Origin: Petrolisthes cinctipes | Lineage: Eukaryota > Arthropoda > Malacostraca > Decapoda > Porcellanidae | Assembly (NCBI GenBank): GCA_033782935.1 | Contig: JAWQEG010000286.1 | Coordinates: 5,001 to 69,000, forward strand | Length of the DNA stretch: 64,000 nt | Reading direction: 5' to 3' | Part shown: piece after piece, positions 55,401 through 62,984 of the stretch | How the letters are laid out: each line of letters opens with the position of its first letter | How positions within the stretch are numbered: the first letter of the stretch is position 1 | Made by a program: the position numbers and the translations under genes | The notes under the pieces: model-generated | Told to the model about the DNA's origin: nothing | The model's input: only the letters and a program-made list of their open reading frames with translations | Database searches by the model: none

Positions 55401-58400
55401 TAGTGTATGTGTGTGTGTGTAACATGGCTAGGCCAGTGTTGTTTGTGTGTGTAATTTGGCCGTGGTACTGGTATGATGACTCCAAAAAGACAATACGTAC
55501 AGAGCCATCATACCACACCATCGTCAACACCACAAACATTCTTGCATACGGCCCTATGGTGTATAGAAGTTGGTTCCCTCAGCCAGCCACAATATCAATG
55601 AATTCACAGTTTGTCTTCATTTAAGGGGATAGTATACATTTGGTATATTGAAGCATCGTGATTCCTCCAAATTATGCCAAGAAACAAACAGGACCAGATG
55701 AAACAAAATGTTTGGAATAGATTTTTTTTTTATATATGTTCCGACACTGGACATAGGCTTCATCAAGCCCGTTACCGTGGCCCAGGTCAGCTGCTACTCA
55801 CACACACACACACACATCACGACTTCCGAACAAGTACCCAGCCACAGAGGGAGGGAAGTGAGGATAATTCCCAAATACTGCAGCTGTTATGGATTGGAGG
55901 AATCAGCCACTCCTGATTTACCACCGACACTGTACTAACCCCTTAAACATACAAACAACACTATGTTGGCCACAGTATACACACAAACAACACTAACCAA
56001 GCAAGAATACAAACAAAATACAACAGCACAACAAAGTACATAAAACAAAACAAAAACAAAAGATTAACCTGTCCATGGTACATATAGGTAAGAAAGCAAT
56101 TCCTGTTAAAGAGCATAATAATACTACAACACGCACAACAAAACAATACAAAACAAAAATACTAACCTGGCCAGAGTACAATAACAAAATAGACCACAAC
56201 AAAACAATACAATACAAAAACAAAATAATAGCCTGTCCACGGTACATGCACAATAAAACACACCACAAGACAAAACAAAACAAAACACACCAACCTGTCC
56301 ATGGAATAAGAAGAAGAAAACAAAAAACTGTCCACAGTACTGTACATAAACGATAAAAACAAGACAAAAAACACTTACTTGACTACAGTACATACACAAC
56401 AAAATCAAATAAAAAAAAAAATTACCTGGCAACAGTACACACAAGCCACAGGACATGCATAACAAAACAAATCAAATACAAAATGAAAGCACATAACATT
56501 AACTTATCCACGGTACATACACAATAAAACAAAATATTGGATATGAAAAAAATAAAATAAATATTTAATAATAATCCTACCCTCTTCCCCACCACACACA
56601 AAAAAAAAACCATAACACAAAAACTAAATGCTAACCTGTCCACGGTACATGTAGGCTACAATGACCTGTAGAGCATCGTAGTTGACACCTGGAAACACCA
56701 CCACCATGGGACGCTCCTCACACACCTCCTCCAACATTCTCTGGATACGGGATAATATTTTGCTGTATTACTCAGTATGTTTGCCCAGTTAAAGGGAGAC
56801 TGTAACAAAATATAACACGATATAACATAACATAACACTTCCGATATTCTCTGTACAGGGGAAATATTTACACTGTATATTAATTAATGTCTTGTTTTCC
56901 ACTGTTGTTGTTGAAGTTCCTCAATTTGTCTGGCCGACAGCCCCTAGCTCCTGAGGAAGGCCACGGCCTGAGCCAGACTTTCCCACAGTGCCCTCAAAGA
57001 GTGTATGTTGTGTTGTTGGCGAGTGTGATTGTGAACATTGCAGTCTTCCATAATGTGTCAAATAGAATGGGGTGTTGTGTTGCATCCCGGACAGGCATCC
57101 ACAATGGCTCCATCCAGCTTCTTCTGATATGTCAGAAGGGCCAGGTAGTGGCCACATCGAAGCCTGGCCAGGTAGACTCTGTCCTCACGGGGAAGGGAGG
57201 ATTCATATGGATGGATGTCAGAAGGTCGTGCATGCAGCTGAGTGTTGTTCTTGAGTGTTTGGATGGATTGGTGAGTGATATGAGTATGGATACGTTTCTG
57301 GAGATTGGTTTGGGGTGGGCATGGTGTAAGAGATTATAGTATTTGTGTATGGTATTGTGTAATGGGTGTTATTTTGATGTTCCTTGGCATGTGTGGGTGT
57401 TGTGCCATGTAGTGTAGTGGGTGGTGTGGGTTTGTGGAGGCTGCAGCAAGTGTTTGTGTGCCTCTCATGTCAAGGTGGTCCTTGATCTTGAGAACTTTGG
57501 TTTCATGGTGTAGGTGGTCTGTAGGTGTGGTAGCTGTGCTGCCTGTGATTATCTTTAGGGTACTATTCTGTATGGTCTGAAGGGTGTTGAGATGAGTCTC
57601 AGTGAGGTTTGAGGCCCAGGCAGGGCTTGCATAACCCATCATTGATCGGATATATTTTTGTACACTGTCGTTGTGGTTTCTTTGTTGTGTCCAAATGTTG
57701 TGCTGGCAAGTGATCTAAGGGCATTAAGTGTTTGCATGCATTTGTTTTTGATGATTGTGATATGTTGTTTGAATGACATAGATGTGTTGTATGTTATGCC
57801 AATTATTTTGGGTGTGTGTTTTCCACTGTTGGTAGTATGGGTGTGTACTGCACTGTTTGTAATGAATCTGTGTACAGTATACCCTCTTTGTACATTAAAA
57901 ACCCATAAACCCAGTGGATAATGAGGGTTTACTGGACACGGACACATTGAAAATAGAATATACTGTACACACCCATAAAACAACAGTGCAAAACAATGGA
58001 TTATCCTACTCATTTTACTGTGAACTCATAAAAATACAAGAGAATGGGAAAAAAATTATAAACTCATAAATTAACTTGGTGCTGCCTCTGTAAAAGGTTT
58101 CATTGACTAGTGAAAATGAAGGGGAAAGATTAAAGTACGGTAACTAGTAAAAATAAAGGGAGAGATACAGTGACTCAAAGATAAAGAGAAAAGGCAGGCT
58201 TACATTGACTCAATAAAATATAGGGGAAAGATATTTACAGTGATTCGTAATTAGTTACCTTAAAGAATGGGCTGAAGAAGGCGAGTATGATGCGATGAGC
58301 GCGTAGGCTGCGATGACCAACGGTGATGGTGACGTCAGTGAGTGTAGCGGCGGTGAGGAAGTGAGGCAACTGACGACCAACGTGTTCACCCCAGTTCTGC

Positions 58401-58433
58401 CACAGTACCATCACCATCGCTGTAACCATGATG
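43145..58433 (-). CDS. BTB-domain transcription factor with four Pipsqueak HTH motifs (psq-like), 14 exons proposed, about 898 aa
   Basis: Nuclear DNA-binding regulator; the family (Drosophila pipsqueak) binds GAGA-type sites and dimerises through BTB. Exons, complement: 58259-58433, 56636-56740, 55048-55128, 54279-54351, 53590-53739, 51648-51928, 49061-49207, 48420-48478, 47784-47977, 46352-46560, 45854-46033, 44213-45106, 43940-43984, 43145-43252. Phases agree throughout. BTB about 8-119 (LTDVTITVGHRSLRAHRIIL, VIVAYMYRGQVNV, LLSHVIELAKMLQVKGLIEL). Thr-rich linker about 205-260. Psq1 about 355-397, Psq2 407-447, Psq3 462-508, Psq4 523-567. Then an acidic tail with decapeptide repeats. BTB plus four Psq matches Drosophila psq, but the motifs are divergent, so I leave the symbol blank. 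A noncoding first exon may lie upstream. Confidence 0.9.
43380..43600. repeat. 'ACATGTACACACCAAAACACAGACAC' minisatellite
   Basis: About seven units of 28-30 bp. The same family resumes at 43742-43912. Confidence 0.85.
43618..43742 (+). mobile_element. LINE 3' tail with (ATT)n end
   Basis: 'cagccccagggctgcactct' then 'gttcaataaatggtat' and (ATT)n, the common 3' tail of several invertebrate non-LTR elements. Inserted between two halves of the CA minisatellite. Confidence 0.5.
43742..43912. repeat. Second half of the ACATGTACACACC minisatellite
   Basis: Five to six further units of the 43380-43600 array. Confidence 0.8.
43940..43984 (-). CDS. BTB-Psq exon M (tentative 15-codon exon)
   Basis: YFKSVCGEPYIPCVK, phase 0 both sides, strong donor GTAAGG, but a weak acceptor (CTATAG with little pyrimidine). 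Exon L could instead splice straight to exon N without a frame change. Confidence 0.45.
44000..44192. repeat. CA microsatellites
   Basis: Three (CA)n runs at 44005-44032, 44081-44101 and 44163-44190, joined by repeated 'gggattgacagacagacag'-type linkers. Confidence 0.8.
44213..45106 (-). CDS. BTB-Psq exon L (Psq4 helix 3 and acidic tail)
   Basis: VSKSTVWRRLKRLKQE closes Psq4. A low-complexity region follows: DRIEVVAREA-type decapeptides (44374-44554) and a Glu run of about 14. The exon ends in EMPL. 894 nt, phase 0 at both ends. Acceptor ATTTCAG, donor GTAAGG. Confidence 0.87.
44374..44554 (-). repeat. Coding decapeptide repeat in exon L
   Basis: Six tandem units of (D/A)-(R/K)-(I/M)-x-x-V-A-x-x-A/V, such as DRIEVVAREA and DKIEVVAREV. 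At DNA level a 30-bp minisatellite ('ccactacctctattttgtct'). Confidence 0.85.
45130..45295. mobile_element. Family-2 MITE
   Basis: 'tgttttctactgtcattatg' to 'aacaccactgaaaaatagga', inside the intron before exon L. Confidence 0.5.
45310..45541 (-). mobile_element. Second copy of the 25.4-26.1 kb element
   Basis: The frame MAFCPTDPRYTLVAVKKQFK, KIKDGLAVYARATKANPRKM, then the same Gly/Pro tail is open. Directly abuts the LINE 3' end at 45541. Confidence 0.6.
45541..45722 (+). pseudogene. LINE 3' end fragment (same family as 56.9 kb)
   Basis: Frame reads IMEDCNAHNHTHQQHNIHSL then RALWESPVQAMTFLMGSG, ending GLLGQTA. This matches the minus-strand end of the 56.9-57.8 kb element. Confidence 0.7.
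45854..46033 (-). CDS. BTB-Psq exon K (Psq3 helix 3, Psq4 start)
   Basis: IPKTTLFRIKEQLVREGRLP closes Psq3; APEESLRRAVAACRDQGLTH then GQASEKFQ opens Psq4. Acceptor TTTTCAG, donor GTCAGA. Confidence 0.88.
46114..46186 (-). pseudogene. Degenerate partial copy of exon K (Psq3 helix 3)
   Basis: After a TGTAG the minus strand reads IPKTTPFWMKEQLVDEMKED, against IPKTTLFRIKEQLVREGRLP in exon K. Separated from exon K by a GT run. Could be a decayed duplicate or an unused alternative exon. Confidence 0.65.
46352..46560 (-). CDS. BTB-Psq exon J (Psq2 end, Psq3 start)
   Basis: SGASYMKVARQYNIPKSVLW then RRCQ (Psq2 helices 2-3), a Gly-rich linker, and YGYAQRDLSVARQRLLDGTS (Psq3 helix 1). Acceptor CACACAG, donor GTAAGT. 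Confidence 0.88.
46621..47665. mobile_element. Non-autonomous hAT element ('TAGAGATGTACCGAT' TIRs)
   Basis: Left 'tagagatgtaccgatgta', right 'ttggtatcggtacatctcta'. Flanks CTATTCAT and CTATCTAT agree at 6 of 8. About 1 kb, contains a LINE tail at 47454-47605. Confidence 0.7.
47454..47605 (-). mobile_element. LINE 3' end (26.6-kb family) nested in the hAT element
   Basis: 'tatagctccgacacctcgct' and 'gggaactcccaccaaggggg' equal the 3' end of the LINEs at 26.6 and 34.9 kb. A shorter remnant starts at 47669. Confidence 0.7.
47784..47977 (-). CDS. BTB-Psq exon I (Psq1, start of Psq2)
   Basis: GPEDLQGALEDVRAGAGTLR, EIAGRWGVPHSTLSVNARLA (Psq1), then DYDPQTLQAAKDAVR (Psq2 helix 1). Donor GTCAGT in phase 1. 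The acceptor CCCAG is preceded by a C-rich tract. Confidence 0.85.
48100..48350. mobile_element. Family-2 MITE with an extra arm
   Basis: 'taatgccttgttttgcactg' to 'gtaaaaaatgagggacaact'. Two inverted right arms are present. Confidence 0.55.
48420..48478 (-). CDS. BTB-Psq exon H
   Basis: DTQTGGKKERKVIYKLTRYG, the basic lead-in to Psq1. Acceptor CCAACAG, donor GTGAGT. 59 nt, phase 2 out. Confidence 0.8.
48585..48655 (+). mobile_element. LINE 3' tail, 45.5/56.9-kb family
   Basis: 'tggccgagcagccttggggctgctcggcca' hairpin region, then 'gcttgaggaacttcaacaac' and AACAAC tail. Confidence 0.55.
48895..48998 (+). mobile_element. LINE-like 3' tail with (AAC)n
   Basis: 'ggcccgggtgaccaaagctg', 'tttggcccccaacaacaaca'. 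It lies directly beside the duplicated exon-G donor. Confidence 0.45.
49061..49207 (-). CDS. BTB-Psq exon G
   Basis: LNEDGSMGEMWFGGGYISAP, a Pro/Ser/His segment, then HADEESLVLQ. Acceptor GTTTCAG, donor GTGTGT. A second GAGGAG...TTACAG|GTAGGT copy 47 bp downstream would shift frame if used. Confidence 0.78.
49480..49628. repeat. CCTAACC array, left part
   Basis: 'aacctaacctgacccaacct' type units. Continues at 51346-51640 on the other side of a long-TIR element. Confidence 0.75.
49629..51345. mobile_element. 1.7-kb element with about 160-bp terminal inverted repeats
   Basis: Left end 'ctactatccgtttcagcgcc' and right end (inverted) 'tactatacgtttcagcgcct'. The arms stay about 90% alike through 'caatataatatttca.cacact.tctttaacacccgggcgtaa' and 'ggctgacataccatatt'. 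The interior holds a C-rich tract, (TA)n at 50322-50413 and a minus-strand acidic frame fragment (DDEDDDVFLDSDCE, about 50450-50500). The class is not clear to me. Sits inside a CCTAACC array. Confidence 0.75.
50322..50413. repeat. (TA)n microsatellite
   Basis: About 45 TA dinucleotides, inside the long-TIR element. Confidence 0.95.
51346..51640. repeat. CCTAACC array, right part
   Basis: 'aacctaactcaacccaacct' units abut the exon-F donor at 51648. A GGTTAGATT/GGGTTAG stretch with opposite orientation lies at 51962-52082, on the acceptor side of the same exon. Confidence 0.75.
51648..51928 (-). CDS. BTB-Psq exon F (Thr-rich linker)
   Basis: LLTKGEDRTSTANIDATTTT, long TTT/TAN repeats, then HVFIQPEDIQLTTVDDLAPT and HIVK. 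Acceptor TTGCAG, donor GTCAGT. The donor touches a CCTAACC array. Confidence 0.82.
52370..52505. repeat. (AAT)n and (ACT)n microsatellites
   Basis: (TAA)n at 52375-52402, (CTA)n at 52459-52487 and (AAT)n at 52491-52507. Confidence 0.85.
52680..52965. repeat. AATGAATGAAATAATGA tandem array
   Basis: Degenerate 4-/13-bp units in the intron between exons E and F. A related array is at 54355-54640. Confidence 0.75.
53080..53420. repeat. Degenerate copies of the exon-E end and donor
   Basis: Units with 'ccatacata...(t/a)acacctgt' then a TTG/GTGG run at about 53085-53150, 53225-53280 and 53350-53410 parallel 53570-53640. The (GGT)n at 53125-53152 corresponds to the Thr codons at the end of exon E. 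Confidence 0.6.
53590..53739 (-). CDS. BTB-Psq exon E
   Basis: CAEMCMEGEDGIVELEVTEG, then a Thr/Ser/Asn-rich part. Acceptor AACCAG, donor GTATGA. Degenerate copies of the exon end lie downstream to about 53080. Confidence 0.78.
53765..54105. repeat. AATAATCTATAAATAAT low-complexity region
   Basis: AT-rich near-tandem units. No other content seen. Confidence 0.6.
54174..54226. repeat. Copy of the exon-D end and donor
   Basis: 'gtgggtgaactaacaaacta...aacctgttctggtgagctga' parallels 54259-54301 'gtgggtgaacaaacaaacctgttctggtgagatga'. The GT donor is kept. Confidence 0.8.
54279..54351 (-). CDS. BTB-Psq exon D
   Basis: SQLDSVIASANNNECNTNSH then LTRT. Acceptor ATTACAG, donor GTTTGT. The exon end and donor recur at 54174-54226. 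Confidence 0.75.
54355..54640. repeat. AATGAATGA tandem array
   Basis: Degenerate AATGA-type units directly upstream of the exon-D acceptor. Confidence 0.7.
54715..54925. mobile_element. Family-1b MITEs
   Basis: 'tgattcctccaaaactattc' / 'gggatctgttgcattgcata' and a second pair 'tactgattcctccaaagtat' / 'tggtctgttttctggcatag'. Confidence 0.45.
55048..55128 (-). CDS. BTB-Psq exon C (end of BTB)
   Basis: VNVPSELLSHVIELAKMLQV then KGLIELP, the last BTB helices. Acceptor ATTTCAG, donor GTGAGT. Confidence 0.9.
55624..55945. mobile_element. Family-1 MITE with an internal insert
   Basis: Left 'ggggatagtatacatttggt', right 'cactgtactaaccccttaa'. About 130 bp of other sequence with a CA run lies in the middle. 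Confidence 0.5.
55955..56560. repeat. Array of about nine degenerate copies of the exon-B donor edge
   Basis: Words of the form 'aacctgtccatggtacat' at about 56067, 56165, 56228, 56291, 56330, 56378, 56424 and 56500 copy the exon-B end at 56632-56655 ('aacctgtccacggtacatgt'), joined by ACAAAACAAAA filler. A 'gttggccacagtatac' at 55965 may be a ninth. Confidence 0.8.
56636..56740 (-). CDS. BTB-Psq exon B (BTB C-terminal half)
   Basis: RMLEEVCEERPMVVVFPGVN then YDALQVIVAYMYRGQ. 35 codons, phase 0. Acceptor TATCCAG, donor GTTAGC. Confidence 0.9.
56908..57818 (-). pseudogene. 5'-truncated LINE with 13-bp target-site duplication
   Basis: Flanked by TTTTCCACTGTTG at 56895-56907 and 57819-57831. 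Minus-strand frames: IIKNKCMQTLNALRSLASTT, GYASPAWASNLTETHLNTLQ, TIQNSTLKIITGSTATTPTD, and a C-terminal part with PREDRVYLARLRCGHYLALL. Ends in an AACAAC tail. Typical dead-on-arrival non-LTR copy, landed in a family-2 MITE. Confidence 0.88.
57819..58010. mobile_element. Family-2 MITE, host of the LINE above
   Basis: Right part 'ttttccactgttggtagtat' to 'acaacagtgcaaaacaatgg'. The left remnant is 56884-56907. Confidence 0.7.
58080..58255. repeat. Tandem units beside the exon-A donor
   Basis: 'cattgact..(t/a)aaaata.aggggaaagat' recurs at about 58102, 58160 and 58203. Confidence 0.5.
58259..58433 (-). CDS. BTB-Psq exon A (BTB N-terminal half)
   Basis: Probable start ATG at 58429-58427: MVTAMVMVLWQNWGEHVGRQ, then LPHFLTAATLTDVTITVGHR to FFSPFFK. 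Donor GTAACT. Acceptor ATTAACAG chosen because upstream degenerate copies also end in (T)TTAA(A)CAG. Alternative: TTACAG 14 bases further in, with start at 58417. Confidence 0.8.
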
Positions 58434-58720
58434 CTGTTAATTATGGGGGTAGCACAGTGCTGGTGGTGGTAAATCAGCAGCAACTAATTTTTCCAACCAT
58501 CGTTACAACCACAATCCTGTTTAATTAATGGGGTAGTAAAGTGTTGGTGGTGGCAAAGCTAGAACAAGTGATTCATCAAAATTATAGCTACAACCACTGT
58601 TTAAGAAGACATAAAATACATATTATATAGGCCTACTGTACTTGGAATGGGTTGCCAAGTATTTTATTTGTGAGTTCTGCTATAGTATGGCAACCATTGC
58701 TCCAACCACGCTACTGTACA
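58434..58720. repeat. Tandem units of exon-A edge plus half-MITE
   Basis: The edge word 'accatcgctgtaaccatgat' (58413) recurs as 'accatcgttacaaccacaat' (58499), 'tatagctacaaccactgttt' (58584) and 'accattgctccaaccacgct' (58691). The first two copies are each followed by TTAAT and a family-1 MITE arm ('ggggtagcacagtgctggtg', 'ggggtagtaaagtgttggtg'). Confidence 0.72.
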
Positions 58721-58814
58721 AGATATACAGTATACAATACATAAACTACAGTGTACAGTATATATATATACTTGTTGTGGGTTATCAAGTGAGTTTCAGA
58801 AAAGCCACAGAAAT

Positions 58815-59190
58815 AGTAAAAAAAAGCAATTTTTTCCTAAAATTTCTTGGATAATCAATCATTCCCTGTTTATCATTATGTTGAAAATATAAGTGTGCCA
58901 GTGCATTTTGACTATGTTTGACCCCCCCCTTCATTACCCACTAAATTAGACCATTCTAAGACTATTTTCTTCTATGGCATTTCCTCCGCAAATGCCCCAT
59001 TTCCAAGATAGGGCATATTCAAATGGGGCATTTTGAAATTAGTCAGACCTTACCTAACCTAGACCGCATCAGACTACCGGGACCTAACCTGGGCAAACTA
59101 CCGGGAAATAACCGTGGTAAAGTACAGTATATGACCGAGGCAAATACTGGGACCTAGCTGGATCTGGCAACACTGCTACAAAACGGTAAT
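58815..59190. mobile_element. Family-5 MITE
   Basis: 'cccactaaattagaccattc', 'aaatgccccatttccaagat', 'gacctagctggatctggcaa' and the end 'gctacaaaacggtaat'. Confidence 0.6.
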
Positions 59191-59204
59191 TCTTTCAATA
59201 AATA

Positions 59205-59475
59205 CCGAAAAATCTTAAAATGTTGAATGAGATCTGTCCTCGGATGTCTGCCTTTGATAGAGAACAGGTTTAAAGCGGAGAGATGGTCTTGATAAGGGAG
59301 ATTAGAGAGGTTGTATACCTGTTTTGTCCACCTGCATTGAACGGATTCCAGAAGGGAAAAATCCCACAGGAAACCAATATTCCAAACAGGGGAAGCAAAG
59401 TGGAATACGTTAGGGGTCTGATATCTGATGTAAATAGGTAGGTCATAAAGGTAAATATTGAATGAATTACCGTTA
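59205..59475 (-). pseudogene. LINE RT C-terminal fragment
   Basis: Minus frame: VFHFASPVWNIGFLWDFSLL, ESVQCRWTKQVYNLSNLPYQ, DHLSALNLFSIKGRHPRTDL. Sits between two family-5 copies. Confidence 0.75.
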
Positions 59476-59800
59476 TTGCTTACGGTTTTTCTACCTTCAT
59501 TACCCACTATTTTAGACCATTCTAAGACTATTTTCTTCTATGGCATTTTCTCCGCAAATGCCCCATTTCCAAGATAGGGCATATTCAAATGGGGCATTTT
59601 GAAATTAGCCTGACCTTACCTGACCTGACCTAACCTAACCTAGACCGCATCAGACTACCGGGACCTAACCTGGGCAAAATACCGGAACCTAACCTGGGCA
59701 AACTACCGGGAAATAATCGTGATAAAATACAATAAATGACTGGGGCAAAATACTGGGACCCAGCCGGATCTGGCAACACTGCTGCAAAACGGTAATTCTT
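59475..59800. mobile_element. Family-5 MITE, second copy
   Basis: Same order as 58815-59190. The flank 'ggtaattctttcaataaata' follows both copies (59187 and 59792). Confidence 0.6.
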
Positions 59801-59814
59801 TCAATAAATACCGT

Positions 59815-60010
59815 CATGAATTCAGGGGAACGACATAGGGTGGATTTAAGTAAGTTTGTAGCCACACCATGAAAAGTATGTCTGTCATCTCTGCATTTAA
59901 ATAGTTTTACAAACATCACTAAGCTCATAATTATGCTGTTGAAAATGAAGCAAACTTATGCTGCCGACTGTACGCTACGCTAAAACTGATGAAAAACAAA
60001 CAAAACTTAA
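59815..60010 (-). pseudogene. LINE C-terminal fragment
   Basis: Minus frame FKCRDDRHTFHGVATNLLKS then TLCRSPEFM resembles the extreme C-terminus of the 59.2-kb LINE type and probably continues it. Confidence 0.5.
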
Positions 60011-60239
60011 ATGTAACAATATATACCGATGCAATCCCAATACGGTAATCTTCCTATGTGATTGTCACTGAATATAAATAAGTAGTAGTACGAGACTGTA
60101 CGACCATGTAAACAAAACATGTAAACGATGTTTTAACTCGGGGGTTTGTTTTAACTTTCCAACGGGGTCACTTTTATATCGTGTACAGTTTAGTTTAAGT
60201 TTAGGGTCCCGCAGAGGGCCGCTCCAGGGCAGGATTAGG

Positions 60240-62330
60240 AAGGGGGTTAGGATAAGGGTGGATTGGGTCAGGGACTGTGGGTTGAGGATTAGGATTGGGG
60301 AGGTAATGATTAGTGATCCTATTTCTAAACGTGTCAAGAGTGGGGCTATTAACTACATGAGATGGGAGATGATTCCATTCTTGGATGCTGCGGGGAAAGA
60401 ATGAGTGCCTAAATATATCAGTGCTTGTCTGGTATGTATGGTATTTTAAGTTGTGGCTGTCTCTAGTGCAGTGGTTCTCAACTCATTTCAGGCCATGGAC
60501 CACCAGCCCAATTAAAAGAATATCGTGGACCATTCCACTTGGCGGAAATACGCTTTCTCTGATATTTTCCAAAATATGTACGGTTGATCCTAGCCCTCTA
60601 TGAGTCTATGTGACCCCTATAAATTTCATCAATATCCGCCCAGTTTCAACCTTTCCTAAAATTTTCAACAAAATCTGTCCTCTTGTTTTTGTGTTACCAA
60701 GTTAACAGACAGACAGCCAAACAAACAAACAGACAGAGAAACTAACAGCAATGAAAACATACTGTCGTTAACAGACAGAACCAGCATAACACAGCACACA
60801 GCATAACAACTGACCAGAAATATTTCACTCCGTTCTAGGCTACTCTTCCTCCCTGCTTAATTTTAGATTACTACAATTTACAGTTGAAAACAAAATCAAA
60901 GTACACCACACCTATAAAACAGCGCAGGACGAATAACACAACTAATAAACTGATCAGTTCGGTGGCTACTGCACTACAACAGTGTTACATATAGCCGCAC
61001 GGTAGCTGACAGGAATCGAACAGGAAGGCTCGTCACATCGACTGGTAAAGTATGTATTAGGCTAGGCTAAGGCCAGGAATAGCTGCGTGAATCTTGGACA
61101 TTCCTTTTAAAATTTTGAATAAATTTAGAAACTTAGTGACTCGAAATGCTACTTAGCAGCTTCAACCTGAAGATTGCCAATATATTTCTTAAATAGGAAT
61201 AATATATGAAAATGAATGGCCAGTTACCGTAATTATCATGATAAAATTTTTCGTACTGAATATTCAATAAATTGTATGCACTTATTTCCAGTTTATTACC
61301 AAATATAGTGGACGTCCTGTGGACCACCCAAAAAGTCACCATGGACCACCAGTTGAGAACCACTGGAGTCTAGTAGATCGTATACTTGTAGGGTGTATAT
61401 ATGTGTCTTTGTCTATGTCAACTAACTTGTTTGTGATATTGTATATCATCTGTTGTCTGTGTATCTGTCTTCCTGTTACTAATGGGTCTAGTTTTGTGTC
61501 TTGTTTAAGCAAAGTGACTGATGTAGTGTGTCTGTAATCACGTCTGGCCCATCTTGCAGTCTTGTTTTGTATGGACTCTAATTTATTGATATTATTGTAA
61601 GTGTGTGGGTCCCAGACGGTGTCGCAATAATCTAAATGTGGCCGAACGAAAGTGTTATACGCAATAATTTTGGTGTTTGTGTTACACCTGCTGAGGTTCC
61701 TGCGCAAGAACCCAGGACCCTACTAGCTTTGGCACTGATGCTACCTATGTGTGTGTTCCACCTCATGTCCGCTGAGATGTGGACGCCCAAGTATTTGTGG
61801 GAAGTGACTGTGTTGAGGTTGGTGTTGTGTAGTTGGTATGTATATGGAATGGGCACAGGTAAAACGGATGTGATGGCATTTGTCTGGTCTAAATGTCATC
61901 TGCCACTTGACTTCCCAGTCTTCAAGTGCAGTTAGGTCGTCCTGTAGTCGAAGGCAGTCATTCATATCTTTAATCGGTCTGTAAACTAAGCTATCGTCTG
62001 CAAAGAGTCTAGTGGTAGAGGAAAGTGAGAGTGGGAGGTCATTAATGTATGAAAGGAAGAGAAGGGGACCCAGGACAGTGCCCTGGGTTACCCCAGAGGT
62101 CACAGGAACAGATGGAGACTGACTACCGTCAAGAACTACACGTTGCTTTCTGGTAGTCGAGAACGTTCTAATCCAGTGAAGAAGTTGTCCCTGTATGCCA
62201 AAGAATTCTAAATTGTGTAGTAGTCTTTGGTGAGGGACTTTGTCGAAGGCTTTGGCAAAGTCTAATACTATGGCGTCAACCTGTCTAATTTTGTGTCATT
62301 GAGGGACTGCAAGATGTCATGAGTAGTTAC
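60240..62330 (-). pseudogene. LINE with RT catalytic region, interrupted by a hAT element
   Basis: Minus strand, 5' to 3': 'VTQGTVLGPLLFLSYINDLP' and 'FADDSLVYRPI' (RT boxes, 62103-61980), 'GRPHLSGHEVEHT', 'NKLESIQNKTARWARRDYRH'. Beyond the hAT insert come SFFPRSIQEWNHLPSHVVNS and PTLDTFRNRI (60400-60310). The FADD box is intact, but frameshifts separate the blocks. The protein line resumes in register across the insert. Confidence 0.85.
60472..61363. mobile_element. Non-autonomous hAT (Charlie-like) inserted in the LINE
   Basis: TIRs CAGTGGTTCTCAACTCATTT and CACCAGTTGAGAACCACTG, about 890 bp. Flanks share CTAG.. but the 8-bp duplication is imperfect. 'atggaccaccagcccaatta' is typical of this group. 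No transposase frame. Confidence 0.75.
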
Positions 62331-62518
62331 CAGTAGCTGGTAACAGTATATCAAGATTGCATGGTGAGCTCACCTGGTTGGCTACCCCTCGTCATATTAG
62401 TCAGGCTTTACCGTACTGTCAAGGCAACAGGTTATTGGTAGCCCAAAACTGCTGGCACGCCAGCCCACCAACAAGTAGTGTGGGCCGAGTTGTGTGCCAT
62501 ATGCAGATATGTGTATTG

Positions 62519-62522
<4 letters not shown>

Positions 62523-62576
<54 letters not shown>
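62523..62576. repeat. (TA)n microsatellite
   Basis: About 27 TA units, close to the 3' end of the LINE fragment at 62.6 kb. Confidence 0.95.
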
Positions 62577-62577
<1 letters not shown>

Positions 62578-62594
62578 TGTGTATCTGTGCATAA

Positions 62595-62860
62595 TATTGG
62601 AGTCCTAGTCTATAAATAAAAACAATGTTTCCCCAAGACTCAAATGCAGACCCCTCTTAAATGCTTCTATAGTATCAGCTTCAACAACCCAGTCAGGCAA
62701 AGAGTTCCACCTGTTGATGCATCTCACACTAAAGAATCTACGTCTACACTCTATTGAGGTATGAGGTTTAACCAATTTATATCTGTGTCCTCTGTTGGAA
62801 GTTACTGGAGAGAGAGTGAACATGTCAGTTGGGCTAATATACGGCCTATAGTCAGATTGA
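62595..62860 (-). pseudogene. LINE 3' fragment
   Basis: Minus frame: TSNRGHRYKLVKPHTSIECR, RRFFSVRCINRWNSLPDWVV, EADTIEAFKRGLH. Classic RT C-terminal tail. A different family from the one at 60-62 kb. Confidence 0.8.
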
Positions 62861-62984
62861 CTAGGCCGTGGTCAGGGGGTACGCCCTTCCCCACGGGTTG
62901 TACGCGCTTCAGGCCGTGTGACTGACCACCCACTGACTTGTACGAGTATTGGATAGGGATAGATTTAGAATTTTCTGTTCAGAT

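Noticed and set aside
55993..56465. Phe/Cys-rich minus-strand frames of up to 124 aa
   Set aside because: They run through the degenerate exon-B edge array and ACAAAA filler; no splice consistency.
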